Positions 17,949-26,535 of a stretch of DNA of 64,000 bases are shown here, in pieces. The DNA is taken from contig NZ_SKCD01000097.1 in the NCBI RefSeq assembly GCF_006542765.1, forward strand, positions 185,035 through 249,034, given 5' to 3'. The position numbers and the translations under genes were made by a program. Under the pieces are notes generated by a model, which saw nothing but the letters and a program-made list of their open reading frames with translations, was not told the origin of the DNA and did not search any database. Within the stretch, counting starts at the first letter, position 1. Every line of letters starts with the position of its first letter. Origin of the DNA: Paenibacillus luteus (lineage in GTDB: Bacteria > Bacillota > Bacilli > Paenibacillales > Paenibacillaceae).

Positions 17949-18880
17949 CCTTTTCCGCCCCCTCTTGTCATCTTGATGCGCGGGTCTACGAAGCCGTAGG
18001 CAACGTCAGTCACGAAGCGCGCAGCCATCAGTATAATTCCATAAAATAAAGTAAGCCCCATGATGAGCGTATAGTCGCGGTTAGTTATGCTTTGTACGAA
18101 GTATTTGCCGATTCCGCCAATGCCGAAGATTTGTTCAACCACAACGGAACCCGTAATAATATTCGCGGTCATCGGGCCGATGTAGGTAACTACCGGCAAT
18201 ATCGCGTTGCGAAGCGCATGGCGAACGAGAATGATTCGTCCGCTCAAGCCTTTGGAACGAGCAGTCTTGATATAGTCAGCTGACAGAACCTCCAGCATCG
18301 TTGAACGCGTCAAGCGCGCAATAAAGGCCGCCGGAAGAAAGGACAAAGCAAGCACAGGCAGTATAAAATCAGTAGGGTCATTAAGTCCAGAAACGCTAAG
18401 CCAGCGCAGCTTGCTGCCAAAGACATATTGCAAAATCGATGCTGCAAGGAAATTGGGGATGGATACCCCAAGCACGGCAATGATAATCGTTACGCTATCG
18501 AGCCATTTACGGTGGTTAAGGGCTGCAATTATGCCCAAAATCAGACCCGCCGCAAGCGATACAATAACAGCAAATAAACCAATTTGCGCAGAATAAATAA
18601 AGCTTTCCTTGATGATGCGAGTGACAGACATATATTGCTGCTTCATGGACATGCCAAGATCGCCATGCAGCAAATTGTTGAGGTACATCAGGTATTGCTT
18701 CCACATCGGTTGGTCAAGTCCGTACATGGCAAAGAGGTGTTCTCTGATTTTCTCTGGAATGGCTTTTTCCCTAATAAAGGGATCGCCCGGGATGATTTTC
18801 ATAAGAAAAAAAGTAGCCGAAGCTAGGACAAACAGCGACACAAACATAGACAGAAACTTCTTGGATACGTATTTAATCAA
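17945..18880 (-). CDS. oppB: Oligopeptide ABC transporter permease, OppB type
   Basis: 311 residues from a TTG start at 18880, chosen because it lies nine bases after a perfect AAGGAGGTG and gives the family N-terminus (M)IKYVSKKFLSMFVSLF. A longer frame reaching 18934 would read through the ribosome site. Six transmembrane helices; EAA loop in YIKTARSKGLSGRIILVRHA. First of the four genes after the oppA-oppB hairpin. Confidence 0.92.
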   Translation of the reverse strand: MIKYVSKKFLSMFVSLFVLASATFFLMKIIPGDPFIREKAIPEKIREHLFAMYGLDQPMWKQYLMYLNNLLHGDLGMSMKQQYMSVTRIIKESFIYSAQIGLFAVIVSLAAGLILGIIAALNHRKWLDSVTIIIAVLGVSIPNFLAASILQYVFGSKLRWLSVSGLNDPTDFILPVLALSFLPAAFIARLTRSTMLEVLSADYIKTARSKGLSGRIILVRHALRNAILPVVTYIGPMTANIITGSVVVEQIFGIGGIGKYFVQSITNRDYTLIMGLTLFYGIILMAARFVTDVAYGFVDPRIKMTRGGGKG

Positions 18881-18957
18881 CGCAATGGACACCTCCTTAC
18901 AGAATATAAACAAGAAGAAGCGAGAAGAAACCAATTAGCGGAATCAATCAACAAGAA

Positions 18958-18990
18958 AGGGATATATGCGCACATCCCGCATATATCCCT
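18958..18990 (-). other. Stem-loop between oppA and oppB
   Basis: Perfect 13-bp stem AGGGATATATGCG / CGCATATATCCCT with a 7-base loop. No T-run of terminator quality. Position between a binding-protein gene and its permease genes fits a partial terminator or mRNA-stabilising hairpin that raises oppA expression over the rest of the operon. Confidence 0.65.
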
Positions 18991-19013
18991 CCCTTCAGAT
19001 GCTTGAAGGTTGA

Positions 19014-20699
19014 CTAGTTCGCTTGGTAATAACCTCTTGTGTAGTCAATGTCCCCTTTGTAATCCAAGAAGATATTTTTGAATCCTGGTTTAAGCATGTA
19101 CGTGTTGCTGTAGTAGTAAATCGGCATGATTGGCATGTAGTCCATCAGAATTTTTTCTGCTTCTGTCATAGCCGCAATGCGCTCTGCTTGGTCTCCGCTT
19201 GTGTTTGCTTTTTTGATCAAAGCGTCATATTCAGGAGAAGCAAAGCCAGTATTGTTTTGACCGCCGTTCGTTACGAACATATCCATGTAAGTCATTGGAT
19301 CGTTATAGTCCGCTCCCCAACCTGCGCGTGAAATTTGGTAGTTCATGGCTGTACGATTTTTCAATAGTACTGCGAACTCTTGGTTCTCGATACCTACTTC
19401 GATACCAAGGTTTTGACGCCACATTTCAACGATGGCTTCGGCAATTTTCTTATGGCCGTCACTTGTATTGAACGTCAAAGTCACTTTAGGGAATTTCGAC
19501 AGCTTAAGCTCAGCCAAGCCTTCAGCTAGCAATGTTTTCGCTTCATCAACGTTCTCTGTGAAGAAATCATCCTTCACTTCGTTACGGTAGTCCTCTTTCA
19601 AACCGATAATGCCCGGTGGTACAAAACCGAACGAAGGAACTTCTCCGGCCATCGTTACACTTTCAACGATTGCTTCACGGTCAATCGCCATTGCAAGTGC
19701 TTTACGAACTTTTACGTTGTTGAAAGGAACTTCTTCTGTATTGAACTGGTAGTAGTATGAGCTTGCGATACCTTTGGTAACGAACTCATCTTTTTTCGAT
19801 TCTCTAAGAACCGGAATTTGCTCAGACGGAATTTCGCCTGTCGGTTTACCTGTGTAATCAAGCTTGTCTGTCTCATAGTTAGCAAGCTCAGTAGCTGAAT
19901 CGCTGATCATTGTAAAATCAACGCCCGTGAATTTAACTTGATCTTTGTCATAATAGTTGTCGTTCTTAGCTAGCTTGATGGATGTATTGTGCTGCCATTC
20001 GCTCATTTTGAAAGGACCGTTACCAATGATTGAAGCCGCATCTGCCGCCCAAGCTTCATTGTCCTTCACGGAAGAATGAACAGGGTTGTACACATAAAAA
20101 GATGTCAGGCTCAAGAAATAAGGGGTAGGCGAGTTCAACTTCACTTCAAGCGTTTGAGCATCAAGTGCTTTGATGCCTACAGCGTCCGCATTTGTTGTTT
20201 TGCCTTCGTTATAATCTTGTGCTCCAACGATGTAATAGAATTGGTAAGCGTAAGTTGAACCTGTAGCTGGATCAAGCGCGCGTTTCCAAGAGAATTCAAA
20301 GTCATTTGCAGTAACGGGGTCACCGTTGCTCCATTTTGCATCCTTGCGGATGGTAAACGTATATGTCAAACCGTCGTCTGATTTCACCCATGATTCTGCA
20401 GTTGCTGGGATCGATTCACCGTTTTCGTTTTTACGAGTCAAACCTTCATAAATACCTGTAGCAAGCGTACCTGATACGTTGTCTTCCATAAGTGCGGGGT
20501 CAAGAGTCGAAGGCTCCGAATGGATGTTCATGCGGAAAACTTTCCCTGCTGTAGACTCACCTGATGTCTCGCCGTTTGTTGTGCCGTTGTTCGTAGAACC
20601 GCTGTTGCCTGATTCAGGCTTCGGCGTACAACCTACCGCGACCATAGCAAGAATGAGCAACGCAGCAACAAAGGATAATGCAGACTTTCTTGTTCTCAT
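19014..20699 (-). CDS. oppA: Oligopeptide-binding lipoprotein, OppA type
   Basis: 561 residues from ATG 20699 behind GGGAGG. Lipoprotein signal peptide: basic MRTRK, hydrophobic core, lipobox VAVGC with the Cys at about residue 24, then a Ser/Gly/Asn/Thr linker. The rest is a family-5 solute-binding protein (SBP_bac_5) with FRMNIHSEPSTLDPAL and RKALAMAIDREAIVE. Captures peptides outside the membrane for OppBCDF. First gene of oppA-B-C-D-F; transcribed from the promoter at 20826-20854 with a leader of about 120 nt. Confidence 0.95.
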   Translation of the reverse strand: MRTRKSALSFVAALLILAMVAVGCTPKPESGNSGSTNNGTTNGETSGESTAGKVFRMNIHSEPSTLDPALMEDNVSGTLATGIYEGLTRKNENGESIPATAESWVKSDDGLTYTFTIRKDAKWSNGDPVTANDFEFSWKRALDPATGSTYAYQFYYIVGAQDYNEGKTTNADAVGIKALDAQTLEVKLNSPTPYFLSLTSFYVYNPVHSSVKDNEAWAADAASIIGNGPFKMSEWQHNTSIKLAKNDNYYDKDQVKFTGVDFTMISDSATELANYETDKLDYTGKPTGEIPSEQIPVLRESKKDEFVTKGIASSYYYQFNTEEVPFNNVKVRKALAMAIDREAIVESVTMAGEVPSFGFVPPGIIGLKEDYRNEVKDDFFTENVDEAKTLLAEGLAELKLSKFPKVTLTFNTSDGHKKIAEAIVEMWRQNLGIEVGIENQEFAVLLKNRTAMNYQISRAGWGADYNDPMTYMDMFVTNGGQNNTGFASPEYDALIKKANTSGDQAERIAAMTEAEKILMDYMPIMPIYYYSNTYMLKPGFKNIFLDYKGDIDYTRGYYQAN

Positions 20700-20825
20700 T
20701 ATAATCCTCCCGTTTTTTCTCTCTAATCGGTTCAATATGGGTCGACCCGCTCGTTCGATCTATATGCAAACGCCTAAGCACTCTTCCCATTCAAACATAG
20801 AGATTGAATTTATTAATATTTTTTT

Positions 20826-20854
20826 ACTATACATCCATGTTAATTATTTATCAA
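20826..20854 (-). promoter_or_regulatory. Sigma-A promoter of the opp operon
   Basis: Minus strand TTGATA (20849-20854), spacer 17, TATAGT (20826-20831); each box matches consensus in five of six positions. Confidence 0.72.
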
Positions 20855-20918
20855 CAATATGTAAGCTGTAAATTTATGTATTAAATGACTTTAATCATCT
20901 ATACTTTAGTACATTGAC

Positions 20919-21033
20919 GCGTTTATTCGGTTAATTAATTTGTTACTTTAACGCTTCAAAGCGTTTATTCAGGTGTTTATTTTATTACTTTAACGCTTTG
21001 AAGCGTTTATACTAAATAATTATATTATTTAGT
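20919..21033. repeat. Degenerate 42-bp tandem repeat with palindromic junctions upstream of oppA
   Basis: GCGTTTAT begins at 20919, 20961 and 21003, exactly 42 bp apart. The units at 20919-20960 and 20961-21002 are similar over their length; the third is truncated. Each junction makes a palindrome AACGCTT-NN-AAGCGTT (20950-20965 and 20992-21007), with centres 42 bp (four helical turns) apart. Another dyad ACTAAATAAT-TAT-ATTATTTAGT follows at 21011-21033. A further isolated copy of GCGTTTATTCAG is at 21144-21155. All lie 65-300 bp upstream of the opp -35 box. Confidence 0.75.
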
Positions 21034-21319
21034 ATGAATTCGTAAAAATCATGACAAAATATAATATACCAATACATACCATATAAATATTCGTTTTATA
21101 ATGATACTTATGTTATAAAGACTGTTAAACACTCATTATCATTGCGTTTATTCAGTTTTCACATAATTGTAAGATTATTATAACGAGTAAGTAAGAAAGC
21201 GATTATCAACACTTTTTTAGTAAAAAATATACTTTATTTTTATTCCACTCCCCTTTTTCGCATAATCTTTTAACCTATTATTTTATAACGCTAAATGTTT
21301 TATGCATGGATATGAAAAC
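21034..21319. other. Very AT-rich intergenic DNA between glyA and opp
   Basis: No gene seen. Contains only the isolated GCGTTTATTCAG copy at 21144-21155. Confidence 0.5.
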
Positions 21320-21358
21320 AAAAAAAACCCATTCGACCATAACTGGCCGAATGGGTTT
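21320..21358 (-). terminator. Intrinsic terminator of glyA
   Basis: AAACCCATTCG / CGAATGGGTTT stem (21325-21335 with 21348-21358) followed by a T-run on the minus strand, 24 bp after the glyA stop. Confidence 0.85.
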
Positions 21359-21381
21359 CATATTCTTAGAGCTTAAAATGA

Positions 21382-22629
21382 TTAGTAAGTCATACCTGGG
21401 TAAAGCGGGTATTGCGCAGTAAGATCTCTTACCATACCGCGAGCTTTATCCAAAACGGCTTGATCTTGCGGGCTGTTAAGGACCAAAGCGATTACTTCTG
21501 CGATGACTTTCATTGCTTTCTCATCCATGCCGCGAGCCGTAGCTGCCGGTGTACCGATCCGTATGCCAGACGTTACAAACGGGCTAGTCGGGTCAAATGG
21601 AATAGCATTTTTGTTAACCGTAATACCTACTTCGTCAAGAACATGCTCAGCCACTTTACCTGTAATGTTCAGGCTGCGTGTATCAAGCAGCATCAAATGG
21701 TTGTCAGTTCCGCCGGATACGATGTTGAAGCCTTTAGCAACCAGCTCTTCGGAGAGAACTTTAGCGTTTTTGACTACTTGAGTCGCATATTGCTTGAATT
21801 CTGGTTGAAGCGCTTCGCCAAAAGCAACTGCTTTTGCTGCAATAATATGCATCAACGGACCGCCTTGCGAACCAGGGAATACAGCTTTGTCGATCGCTGC
21901 AGCCCATGGCTTGCGGCAAAGGATCATACCGCCGCGAGGTCCGCGAAGCGTTTTGTGCGTCGTTGTCGTTACGAAGTGTGCATGCGGCACTGGGCTTGGG
22001 TGAAGACCTGCAGCTACCAGACCAGCGATATGAGCCATATCCACCATGAACAATGCGCCTACGTCATTCGCAATTTTGCCAAGCGTTTCGAAATCGATCG
22101 TGCGCGGGTATGCACTTGCACCAGCTACGATCAAACGAGGACGGTGTTTGAAAGCAAGCTTTCTAACTTCTTCATAATCAATTGTGAAGGAATCTTCTTG
22201 CACGCCGTAAGCAACGAAATTGTAAAGCAAGCCGGATGCGTTAACCGGGCTTCCGTGGGTCAAGTGACCGCCATGAGCCAGGTTCATACCAAGTACGGTA
22301 TCGCCAGGCTGAAGCGCTGCAAGGTATACCGCCATATTGGCTTGAGCGCCTGAGTGAGGCTGAACGTTCGCGTGTTCTGCTCCGAAAAGCTCTTTCGCAC
22401 GGTTACGAGCAATATCTTCCACGATATCTACATGCTCACAGCCACCGTAGAAACGCTTGCTTGGATAGCCTTCCGCATATTTGTTCGTAAGCACGCTACC
22501 CATTGCTTCCAATACAGCTTCGCTAACGATATTCTCAGATGCGATAAGCTCGATGTTGTCGCGTTGACGGCCAAGCTCAAGGCCCAGTGCCTTTAGTACT
22601 TCCGGGTCTTGTTTGCGTAAGTTTTCCAT
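21382..22629 (-). CDS. glyA: Serine hydroxymethyltransferase
   Basis: 415 residues from ATG 22629, nine bases after GAGGAGG; an upstream in-frame start would include the ribosome site. PLP enzyme interconverting serine and glycine with tetrahydrofolate, the main one-carbon source. PLP lysine in VTTTTHKTLRGPRGG; other family motifs are IASENIVSEAV, YAEGYPSKRFYGGCE and MVDMAHIAGLVAAGLHPSP. Followed by its own terminator. Neighbour order (ywlG upstream) is as in Bacillus subtilis. Confidence 0.98.
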   Translation of the reverse strand: MENLRKQDPEVLKALGLELGRQRDNIELIASENIVSEAVLEAMGSVLTNKYAEGYPSKRFYGGCEHVDIVEDIARNRAKELFGAEHANVQPHSGAQANMAVYLAALQPGDTVLGMNLAHGGHLTHGSPVNASGLLYNFVAYGVQEDSFTIDYEEVRKLAFKHRPRLIVAGASAYPRTIDFETLGKIANDVGALFMVDMAHIAGLVAAGLHPSPVPHAHFVTTTTHKTLRGPRGGMILCRKPWAAAIDKAVFPGSQGGPLMHIIAAKAVAFGEALQPEFKQYATQVVKNAKVLSEELVAKGFNIVSGGTDNHLMLLDTRSLNITGKVAEHVLDEVGITVNKNAIPFDPTSPFVTSGIRIGTPAATARGMDEKAMKVIAEVIALVLNSPQDQAVLDKARGMVRDLTAQYPLYPGMTY

Positions 22630-22705
22630 TTCAATAATCCTCCTCAAAGTTAGAAAGCTTTTATTTTAATAATAAAGTAAGAATCCATTCTTAAAGGGCA
22701 ATCGA

Positions 22706-23311
22706 TCACTCGCATAATCCGGCAGATTGCTCCGGGGAAACGTTCGTTTCCAGCTCGTAAACCGCTCGCGAACCGCCAATGAGCTTCGGCCGCGTGATCG
22801 CCATCGTCACATGAGCCATGCCGATCGTACGAATCGACGGGCGGACGGGAACCGCTACCCGCTTCAAATGCATGCCGATGAACGTATCGCCGATATCGAT
22901 CCCAGCAAACGCTTGTACAGTCTCGACCAAGCACGGTGATTCCAACTGCCGGTAAGCATATGCCGCCATAGAACCGCCTGCCTTGGGAACCGGAATCGCT
23001 CCAACGATATCAAGCCCCAGTTGCTCTGCTGCCGAACGCTCGATGACAAGAGCTCGGTTCAAATGCTCGCAGCATTGGAAGACCGGAATAAAACCCGCTT
23101 CCCTTCGAACCGTATCAATACCCGCGTAAATCTGTGCTGCTGTGTCCGTAGTTCCGGCAGTTCCGATGTGATGCCCTAGCACCTCACTAGTACTTACACC
23201 TATGACAAGCAGCTGACTCACCGCAATTTTTCCCGCCGCTACAAGCTCTCGAACAATCGTTTCTACCTGCTCTGTAATGACTCCAAGCTCTGCATGGTCA
23301 TTATTGCTCAT
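22706..23311 (-). CDS. ywlG: YwlG-family protein (TIGR01440/DUF436), function unknown
   Basis: 201 residues from ATG 23311, behind CAGGAGGCGG. Recognised by its fixed place between rpiB and glyA and by conserved stretches ELVAAGKIAVSQLLVIGVST and HLNRALVIERSAAEQ. No catalytic motif is assigned to the family. Its ribosome site lies next to the rpiB stop (16-bp gap), so it is probably co-transcribed with rpiB. Confidence 0.88.
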   Translation of the reverse strand: MSNNDHAELGVITEQVETIVRELVAAGKIAVSQLLVIGVSTSEVLGHHIGTAGTTDTAAQIYAGIDTVRREAGFIPVFQCCEHLNRALVIERSAAEQLGLDIVGAIPVPKAGGSMAAYAYRQLESPCLVETVQAFAGIDIGDTFIGMHLKRVAVPVRPSIRTIGMAHVTMAITRPKLIGGSRAVYELETNVSPEQSAGLCE

Positions 23312-23327
23312 TGCGACCGCCTCCTGC

Positions 23328-23786
23328 TTAGGATTGGCTGATATATTGCTCTTCAATTTGCTTTACTTTATTCACTCTGCCAACATGGCGCTCTCCATTG
23401 GAGAACGGCGTTTCCAGCCAAATGCGAATAATTTCCAAAGCGACGCCTGGTCCAATTACGCGTTCACCGAGAGCCAATACATTCGTATCGTTGTGCTCGC
23501 GAGTAGCCTTCGCAGAAAACATATCATTAACGAGTGCGCAGCGGATACCGCGAACTTTATTCGCAGCAATCGACATTCCTATACCTGTACCGCAAATCAG
23601 GATACCGCGCTCTGCTTTGCCGCTCGTAACAAGGTCGCATACGGGCAACGCATAATCAGGATAATCAACGGATTGATCACAGCTGCAGCCTACATCTTCC
23701 ACCTCATGACCGAGCGACAGAAGAAAAGGCACAACCTCATCCTTCAGGCGGTAGCCTGCATGATCGGCACCAATAGCAATTTTCAA
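23328..23786 (-). CDS. rpiB: Ribose-5-phosphate isomerase B (RpiB/LacAB family)
   Basis: 152 residues with a TTG start behind GAAGGAGGT. Interconverts ribose 5-phosphate and ribulose 5-phosphate in the pentose phosphate pathway. Family motifs: IAIGADHAGYRLK, the active-site cysteine in ILICGTGIGMSIAANK, and ALVNDMFSAKATREHNDTN. Preceded by a terminator at 23851-23891, so it must have its own promoter in the intervening 65 bp. Confidence 0.95.
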   Translation of the reverse strand: MKIAIGADHAGYRLKDEVVPFLLSLGHEVEDVGCSCDQSVDYPDYALPVCDLVTSGKAERGILICGTGIGMSIAANKVRGIRCALVNDMFSAKATREHNDTNVLALGERVIGPGVALEIIRIWLETPFSNGERHVGRVNKVKQIEEQYISQS

Positions 23787-23850
23787 CGTAAAAGACCTCC
23801 TTCGAAATGTAACATTACAGTGCTAGTATACCTATTTTTGCAGAAAAAGA

Positions 23851-23891
23851 CGAAAAAAGAGCATGACATGCTTATTAGCATGCTGCTCTTT
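23851..23891 (-). terminator. Terminator between ywlE and rpiB
   Basis: AAAGAGCAGCATGCT / AGCATGTCATGCTCTTT stem (imperfect), followed on the minus strand by a T-run (CTTTTTTCG). Confidence 0.75.
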
Positions 23892-24037
23892 GCCCAGGCG
23901 ACCGGCCGTATAATCCGATGCTCCACCGTGGTTAGCCCACTTCCGTCGCCAGTTACATCGGAAACCATATATTGTCCTTTTATAATAGCCGAAGCCGCTA
24001 GAAAAATCAATCTCTATTGCTGGAAACAGCAGCGGAG

Positions 24038-24616
24038 TTATCTTTTCGCCAGCTTGTCCAAAAGCTTCACCAGAGCATCTTCAATTTCATTGGCGCTGCT
24101 GTCGTAAATCGAAAGCGAGCCTCCGAAGGGATCAACGATGTCGAAGCTTGGTATACGACGCTCCAGCTCAAGCAGCCGACTGCGTTCTGCCGAAGTGAGC
24201 TGCTGCCCAAGTGCTTGCTTCATATGAAGCTCCGAATAGAGGCGCTCCAGCTCTTCAATGTCAGCAAGCACGGCTGCATCTTGGTTAGCGAATTCCTTTA
24301 ATGTATACGTTTTATCAACGGCTTCCGGATGCCATTGCAGCAATCCCCGCTTATGGTTCGCCGTCATCGTCAAGATGAGATCAGCCCAGCCAACCGCTTC
24401 ACTTGTTAAAGCCAGTGAGGTGCTTTTATGATCAATGTCCCGTTTTCTAAGCGTTTCTACTGCATGAGACGATACAGGCAAGCCATCAATCGTCGAAATG
24501 CCCGCCGAGCGAACAGCCACTGTCATGCCTCTCAGAGCAGCCATCCGGCGGAGCATAGCTTCCGCCATTGGCGAGCGGCATGTATTGCCGGTACAAACAA
24601 ATAAAATACGCTTCAA
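24038..24616 (-). CDS. ywlE: Protein arginine phosphatase YwlE (low-molecular-weight phosphatase fold)
   Basis: 192 residues from a TTG start at 24616 (eight bases after AGGAG); an in-frame GTG at 24625 touches the ribosome site. The phosphate loop is CTGNTCRSPMAE near residue 8: the Thr before the second Cys is the residue that makes YwlE specific for phosphoarginine instead of phosphotyrosine, where Ile is usual. The general-acid Asp lies in DIVDPFGGS. It is longer than the ~150-residue B. subtilis YwlE because of an extra charged helical stretch between YTLKEF and DIVDPFG. In B. subtilis YwlE reverses McsB arginine phosphorylation. Confidence 0.92.
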   Translation of the reverse strand: MKRILFVCTGNTCRSPMAEAMLRRMAALRGMTVAVRSAGISTIDGLPVSSHAVETLRKRDIDHKSTSLALTSEAVGWADLILTMTANHKRGLLQWHPEAVDKTYTLKEFANQDAAVLADIEELERLYSELHMKQALGQQLTSAERSRLLELERRIPSFDIVDPFGGSLSIYDSSANEIEDALVKLLDKLAKR

Positions 24617-24658
24617 ACTGCCCACTCCTCTTCTACCCTAGTCAATGCTGCCTACTCA

Positions 24659-25219
24659 TCAAAAAATAAACAAAATGCCAAACACGAACAAGATTCCTCC
24701 GCCTATGGCCTCGCCATATTCGCCGAGATTCCCGCTTACCTTGCGCCCCAGCAGCAAGCCGCTTACCGACATCAGTCCGCCTAAAATACCGAACAGCAAA
24801 ATCGTCATCCATAAGTTGGCCGAAAACATGCCAAGCGTAATGCCAACTGAAAACGAGTCGATACTGACGCTCAGCGATAGGACAAGCAGGCCCCATAACG
24901 ATTTATGGTCGAACGATTGGACAGCCTCGCCGCGCAGTGAGCTATAAATCATGTGGCCGCCGAGCAGCACCAGCAGAATCCCAGCCGCGGTCGTAGCTAC
25001 GTCGCCAAGCAAGCCACCCACATACTGACCGGTATAGATGCCGACAAGTGGCATCAGCACATGAAACAACGCAATGACGATGCCCAGCTTTAAAATATCT
25101 CGCAGCCGTATGCCCTTCAGCCCAATGCCAAGCCCCAATGAAAAGGCATCAAGCCCAAGTGCCACTGCTATAATGAACAGCGTCAAAAATTGCCCGGCCT
25201 GCATATGTGCTTCTACCAC
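24659..25219 (-). CDS. mntP: Manganese efflux pump MntP
   Basis: 186 residues from GTG 25219, seven bases after GGGGGAG; ATG 25204 is the alternative. Six transmembrane helices; the two conserved acidic motifs ALGLDAFSLGLGIG and SLSVSIDSFSVGITLG mark the MntP (YebN/DUF204) family. Exports Mn(II). Place between ywlE and tsaC is the same as ywlD/mntP in B. subtilis. No yybP-ykoY riboswitch was seen upstream. Confidence 0.93.
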   Translation of the reverse strand: MVEAHMQAGQFLTLFIIAVALGLDAFSLGLGIGLKGIRLRDILKLGIVIALFHVLMPLVGIYTGQYVGGLLGDVATTAAGILLVLLGGHMIYSSLRGEAVQSFDHKSLWGLLVLSLSVSIDSFSVGITLGMFSANLWMTILLFGILGGLMSVSGLLLGRKVSGNLGEYGEAIGGGILFVFGILFIF

Positions 25220-25350
25220 AGTCGATCTCCCCCATGTCCGCGCATAGTCTATATCCAACATATGCGGGCATAAGGACAAACATACTACTGATGATACAAG
25301 CTATTTTGTTAACATAAACCCATTAGTTGCCCTTGGTACGTGGCTTTTCG

Positions 25351-26412
25351 CTACAATCGAATGATTCGGTTACCAGCCGCTTTGGCCAGCCTGTTCATTA
25401 AGGCTGCGCCTATGCCATGCTCCTGGCAGCCTTCCGCCCATATCCGCTGCGCTCCCGCTCCGTCAAAATCACGCAAAGCCGCGTATAATCGATGGGCCGC
25501 AGCCTCAAGCTCGTCCTCGCTTCCCAAAGACAAAACCGAATCGGCCTTATAGCGTTCCATGCGTTCTTCAAAAGCGAGCACGCCTGTCCGCTCGCCGCGC
25601 TGCCATGCAGCTGCGACTCCTTTTTGTATATACGCCGCTACTGCCTCGGGGTCGCCACATATAAGCTCCAGCTCGCCTTTTGGCGCGTAGTGGGTATATT
25701 TCATGCCTGGAGAACGCGGAGCAAGCTCAGGCTCGCCTAATCCCGCATTATCGATCTGCGCAGCAGGCACGGCCTGCTGCAGCGCTTCGAGCGTAATCCC
25801 ACCAGGCCGCAAGATGCGAACCGTTTGATCATCAACAAGCTCAACGACCGTCGACTCCAAACCAACGCCGGTTGGGCCGTCATCCACCACGCCATCAATG
25901 AGCCCTTCCAAATCCTCCAGCACATGCTGTGCCAGCGTTGGGCTTGGCCTGCCCGAGCGGTTCGCGCTTGGCGCCGCAACTGGACATTCCGCTTGGGCCA
26001 GCAGCGCAAGCGCTGTGCGATGATCAGGCATCCTAATCCCAACGGTAGATAAGCCCGCGGTTACGAGCGGAGAGAGTGCCTCTGGGCGGACAGGCAGCAC
26101 GATCGTCAGCGGCCCCGGCCAGAAGTGATCCATCAGTTCCTCCGCCAGCTTTGGATAAGGCCTAACTAGTTCATCCAGCTGCCTCCTGCTCGCTATGTGT
26201 ACGATGAGCGGATTATCTGACGGACGTCCCTTTGCCGTAAAGATCCGCTCGACAGCTGCCGTACTTCGTGCATCCGCGCCTAGGCCGTATACGGTCTCCG
26301 TAGGAAAAGCGATCAAGCCGCCTTCCCTAAGCGCAAGGGCAGCCTCGGAAAGCTCCATTCGAAGCTGCTTTTCTCCAGCCTGCTTTACTTCCCATATTTT
26401 TGTTATTGTCAT
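25351..26412 (-). CDS. tsaC: L-threonylcarbamoyladenylate synthase, Sua5 type
   Basis: 353 residues. Makes threonylcarbamoyl-AMP, the first step of the t6A37 tRNA modification. N-terminal YrdC domain with FPTETVYGLGADA, KGRPSDNPLIVH and PSANRSGRPSPT; a linker with SPGMKYTHYAPKGE leads into the C-terminal Sua5 domain (residues ~235-353). This two-domain form matches YwlC of B. subtilis. Followed by mntP, with spoIIR upstream. Confidence 0.96.
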   Translation of the reverse strand: MTITKIWEVKQAGEKQLRMELSEAALALREGGLIAFPTETVYGLGADARSTAAVERIFTAKGRPSDNPLIVHIASRRQLDELVRPYPKLAEELMDHFWPGPLTIVLPVRPEALSPLVTAGLSTVGIRMPDHRTALALLAQAECPVAAPSANRSGRPSPTLAQHVLEDLEGLIDGVVDDGPTGVGLESTVVELVDDQTVRILRPGGITLEALQQAVPAAQIDNAGLGEPELAPRSPGMKYTHYAPKGELELICGDPEAVAAYIQKGVAAAWQRGERTGVLAFEERMERYKADSVLSLGSEDELEAAAHRLYAALRDFDGAGAQRIWAEGCQEHGIGAALMNRLAKAAGNRIIRL

Positions 26413-26489
26413 CTATGCTTCAATCCTTGCTTGTATATGAAATCGTCCATTCATCCGCTATTATAGCACAAGCATCCGAAAACGAGCAG

Positions 26490-26534
26490 AAACGGCGGCC
26501 AACTCTTCATAAAATGAAGCCGGAGCCGCCGTTT
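26490..26534 (-). terminator. Hairpin at the end of spoIIR, probable terminator
   Basis: AAACGGCGGC / GCCGCCGTTT with an inner CTTCAT/ATGAAG hairpin directly after the spoIIR stop. The following T-run is weak. Confidence 0.6.
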
Positions 26535-26535
26535 C

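Noticed and set aside
21412..22353. 313-codon plus-strand open frame
   Set aside because: Fully antisense to glyA, whose catalytic motifs are intact; a shadow frame.
23783..24010. 75-codon minus-strand frame between ywlE and rpiB
   Set aside because: It contains the ywlE terminator hairpin and has no ribosome site.
23277..24107. 276-codon plus-strand open frame
   Set aside because: Antisense to rpiB and parts of ywlG and ywlE; no ribosome site and no recognisable motif.
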